This document shows positions 61,356-64,000 of a DNA stretch of 64,000 bases, one piece after another (position 1 is the stretch's first letter; the number at the start of each line of letters is the position of its first letter). This stretch comes from Serilophus lunatus. Lineage: Eukaryota > Chordata > Aves > Passeriformes > Eurylaimidae. The translations under genes and the position numbers were made by a program. Location: NCBI GenBank assembly GCA_013399895.1, contig VXBA01005863.1, forward strand, positions 124,001 through 188,000, given 5' to 3'. The notes beneath the pieces were generated by a model, which was not told where the DNA came from, searched no databases, and saw nothing but the letters and a program-made list of their open reading frames with translations.

Positions 61356-64000
61356 GTAAGGTGAAAAATGTTCAATAGCTGTACAATTCACACAAGTGTC
61401 AGATTTTAAATACTACCTCCCATTGTCTGTAGATAGTTCTGCCTATAGTGACGTGGTGTGTTCCTGTAGTATTTTATGAACTAACTTTTGTCATGTCTGT
61501 TACTTTTGAAAATCATAATATCATTTTTACTCAGTTAATTGAGTGTTATTTCCCATATCTTAGAGTTTATTTCGGATCAGAAACCGAGCCATAAAAAATG
61601 AGTTGAGATCAAGGCCAGAACGCTACCCTCTGTCTCTCTGAAGTTTTGACTTGCTGTGACATCAAGGTGTAATAGGCATGTGACAATGTTTCTAATGCAT
61701 GGATGTTTTCAGCTGAGGGGAACTCCTTCTGAACTCAATACCTCAGACAGGAATGAAAATTTGTACTGGGGTTTATCCCAAGTCATACAGTACCTCTGCC
61801 AATCAAGTTCATGTACTGGAAGTGTTGATACTTCAAATAGGATTATAAGAAAATAAATAAGTTACCAAATTAAAGATTACATGATTTCAAGAAGTCTGTT
61901 TTCCCTTTGCCGACTCAAAAGAATGTTACTTTGATCTAAATAACTTCTCATTTTTTTCATTTGCTGCCTGTTCATACTTTTTGATGAAGCTCCTTTCTCT
62001 GAGTCCCTGAGGACTGGCTTGGACTTCAGTGACATTCCTAGTGAAGCTTTCAGTACCGTGTTATCAGCTTGGCAGAGGAAAATCTTTTTTTCTACAGTTT
62101 TCAAAACATACAAAATGAAAAGATTATTTTCAATGTTTACAAACAAAAGCAAATTCAATTCAATAAAAAGTTCTGTTGCAGAACGTACAATTTCTAAACT
62201 GAACATAATATATTATTGAAGCAAAACCTAATTTTGAATTTTATGGGTGCTTTCTTTTTAATATTTTATATTACTTAAAATTATAAATTATAAATTGTGA
62301 AAAATATTAATTTAGGTCAGACCCCTGTTCCTATGGATAACTAGAGGCTATAATCTCAAAGTAACAAAAATATACTTTTTAGTAGAATTGAAAAATGTGA
62401 AACCTTTTTTAGAATTCATAATATCTTAATTTTGCAGAAAAATTCAAAACTGTTTTACTCGATTTTGGTACATAATGAAAATAAATATAAATCATCGATT
62501 TATTTTGGGGGAAACAAAATTTGAAGATTCTATCAGTTTTACTTATAAGGAAATTAGAATTTGTATGTCAAGCCATTCTCTACATATGGACAGTTTTAAT
62601 TTATACATATCACATTAATTATAGATATTTTCTGGTTTGCCTCCTGTGCTTTTTCTTCAACTAAATAAATATCATCCTTCTTTGTAATGTTTTCCCATGA
62701 GGCCTTTTTTCATATATATCCCTTCACTTAGCCAAACATTTTCCTCCAATTTTCCTCTACGATAGTGTGAGTCTGTTCAGCATTAGATTACATTGGTTTT
62801 ATCTAATTCAAGCAGTCTGAATTAATTTTGTTTCTCTTTAGGAATGATACGTTATTCTAAGAGATCTTTTACTTCTACTAAATAAAAAGGATCTGTTTTG
62901 GACTTTTTGTAATAGGTTATCCTATAAGTCATGAAATAAGATGGGATTTAGACTTGCTCTGCTTCTATAAACCATTTACCAAAGTAGCTATCTTAGGCCT
63001 CTTTCAGTGGTTATCATATAATACGAAATGTTGAATATTGAGTGATAGAGTTGAGTGATTGCTGGAATACATGACAGTGTGCCAGCTTGAAGGCAGTAAT
63101 ACCACTGACTTAATTACTTGATTGTTCAGAGAGGGCGCATCCCCTCTCCTTCCCGACACATTTATCTGGTGTTTCTTCCAATGGGGACTGGGTATGTGAC
63201 AGAGGACACAATGGTACTTGGTCTTACTTGATTGAACTTAATATGCATTCTCTCAGCCCACAGTTCAGATACAGCTTTCCAGATTTGTTAATATATTCTT
63301 CTTGTATTTGTGTCTAATAATTTCATCATAATGTAATAGCAGCAATAATATTTTTCTGGGGCTTCTTTTATTTTCAGTATATTTAGTTCTTACTGGAAAA
63401 GGAACTGGAAAATTTTTTTTAAGTTTTTAAGTTACAAGAAAGAACTGACTGCCAGCTTCTGAGCCATACAGGAAGTCAGGCCACCAACCTGCTTTACTAG
63501 TAGAGCCCTCACAAGTTGACTGTCCCAGTTTTAGGAGGCCATTCAGATATGCTCTGACTCTAAACTGAGACCCTTAACAGCAGGTTACTTGGAAAGGGTG
63601 CACATGGAGTAATCTCTGCAAAGGAGAGCGACAGCACTGCTGGATTACAGGAGTCACCTGACAGCAGGGCAATCATGGTCTGTGATGCAGTTTCATGCTG
63701 GTGCCTTCACCTTACATGGCTGTACTTCAATTCCTATTCCAAACACCAACACAGGAAACAGGTTAACTCAGTGATAAAGAAGCCAGAAATCTTTTGAAAG
63801 TAGGAAGTATACAACTCCATCCATCCATAAATTGCCACAAAGTAAATACTACTACAGCAATAGTGGTACTAATTTTTCCTTCTAGTTCTTTTGACTTTGT
63901 TTCCATTGGCATTCAGTCTCCACTCTGGAAAATAAAATAACACTTTTTTTTGGTATCTAAACAAATAGGTAATGAATATAAAACCTCTTCTGCAGATTTA
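61356..64000 (+). other. ANGPT1: ANGPT1 intron 6 (5' part)
   Basis: Donor gtaagg at 61356; the intron continues past the window edge. The AT-rich sequence holds no recognisable exon. The next expected exon, whose start encodes the GFGNPSGEYWLG-type stretch of the fold, was not found. A minus-strand frame of 109 codons (62206-61877) has no domain and is taken as chance. No repeats of note. Confidence 0.9.

Larger units (their letters stand above)
1..64000 (+). other. ANGPT1: ANGPT1 gene, internal part (exons 2-6 with introns)
   Basis: Five exons on the + strand join in frame into one angiopoietin-1 segment of 247 residues. Joined phases are 0/0, 0/2, 2/1, 1/0 and 0/0, and every intron starts GT and ends AG. 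The reading is close to vertebrate ANGPT1 throughout, not to ANGPT2 or ANGPT4. Anchoring on the Gly before exon 4's end (human Gly269) and the cysteines in exons 5 and 6 (human Cys286 and Cys315, a known disulfide pair) gives residues 100-346 of about 498. ANGPT1 is a secreted multimeric ligand that activates Tie2 on endothelium and haematopoietic stem cells. Coding exon 1 and exons 7-9 are not in the window: no signal-peptide exon or C-terminal fibrinogen motif was seen. No broken codon or frameshift was seen, so the gene looks functional. Confidence 0.97.

Noticed and set aside
1..64000. A bacterial-type operon, CRISPR array or other novel system
   Set aside because: Gene structure, splice sites and repeats are those of a vertebrate chromosome; no regularly spaced repeats or prokaryotic genes occur.

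Overview
This is vertebrate nuclear DNA, almost certainly from a bird. AT-rich introns carry CR1 retrotransposon 3' ends and ERV long terminal repeats of avian type. One gene runs through the whole window on the + strand: ANGPT1 (angiopoietin-1, the secreted agonist of the endothelial receptor Tie2/TEK). Five coding exons are present, each with canonical AG/GT borders and matching phases: 24020-24175 (156 nt), 27685-27806 (122 nt), 36594-36826 (233 nt), 55666-55793 (128 nt) and 61254-61355 (102 nt). Spliced together they read without a stop and encode about residues 100-346 in human ANGPT1 numbering. That covers most of the coiled coil, the linker and the first part of the fibrinogen-like domain. 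They correspond to exons 2-6 of the usual nine. Exon 1 (signal peptide, superclustering region) lies upstream and exons 7-9 (Tie2-binding part of the fibrinogen-like domain) lie downstream.

Layout: 1-24019 is the 3' part of intron 1. It is AT-rich, with one CR1 end (8390-8634) and the C-terminal coding tail of an old non-LTR element (11240-11600), whose 3' end recurs at 14664-14700. Intron 2 (24176-27684) has a CR1 copy and an ancient palindromic repeat near exon 3. Intron 3 (27807-36593) has an ERV LTR-type element on the minus strand (28471 to about 29340). It also has a CR1 copy (35723-36560) that stops 33 bases before exon 4. Intron 4 (36827-55665) is the most eventful: a CpG-rich island next to an assembly gap (38880-39230), two diverged copies of one minus-strand LTR (47604-47998, 54496-54896), and a 0.9-kb GC-rich block (52925-53830). 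Introns 5 and 6 look ordinary and AT-rich.

I saw no second protein-coding gene, no RNA gene and no CRISPR-like array. Other open frames in the introns are short, unconserved-looking or repeat-derived. The most useful leads are the CR1 end in the exon 4 branch-point zone, the apparent loss of the tandem donor that in human makes the Gly269-minus isoform, an extra N-glycosylation sequon in exon 5, and the two GC-rich islands of intron 4 as possible internal promoters or ERV remnants. No alignment or database search was possible. Family names come from recognition of sequence, and repeat boundaries are by eye.
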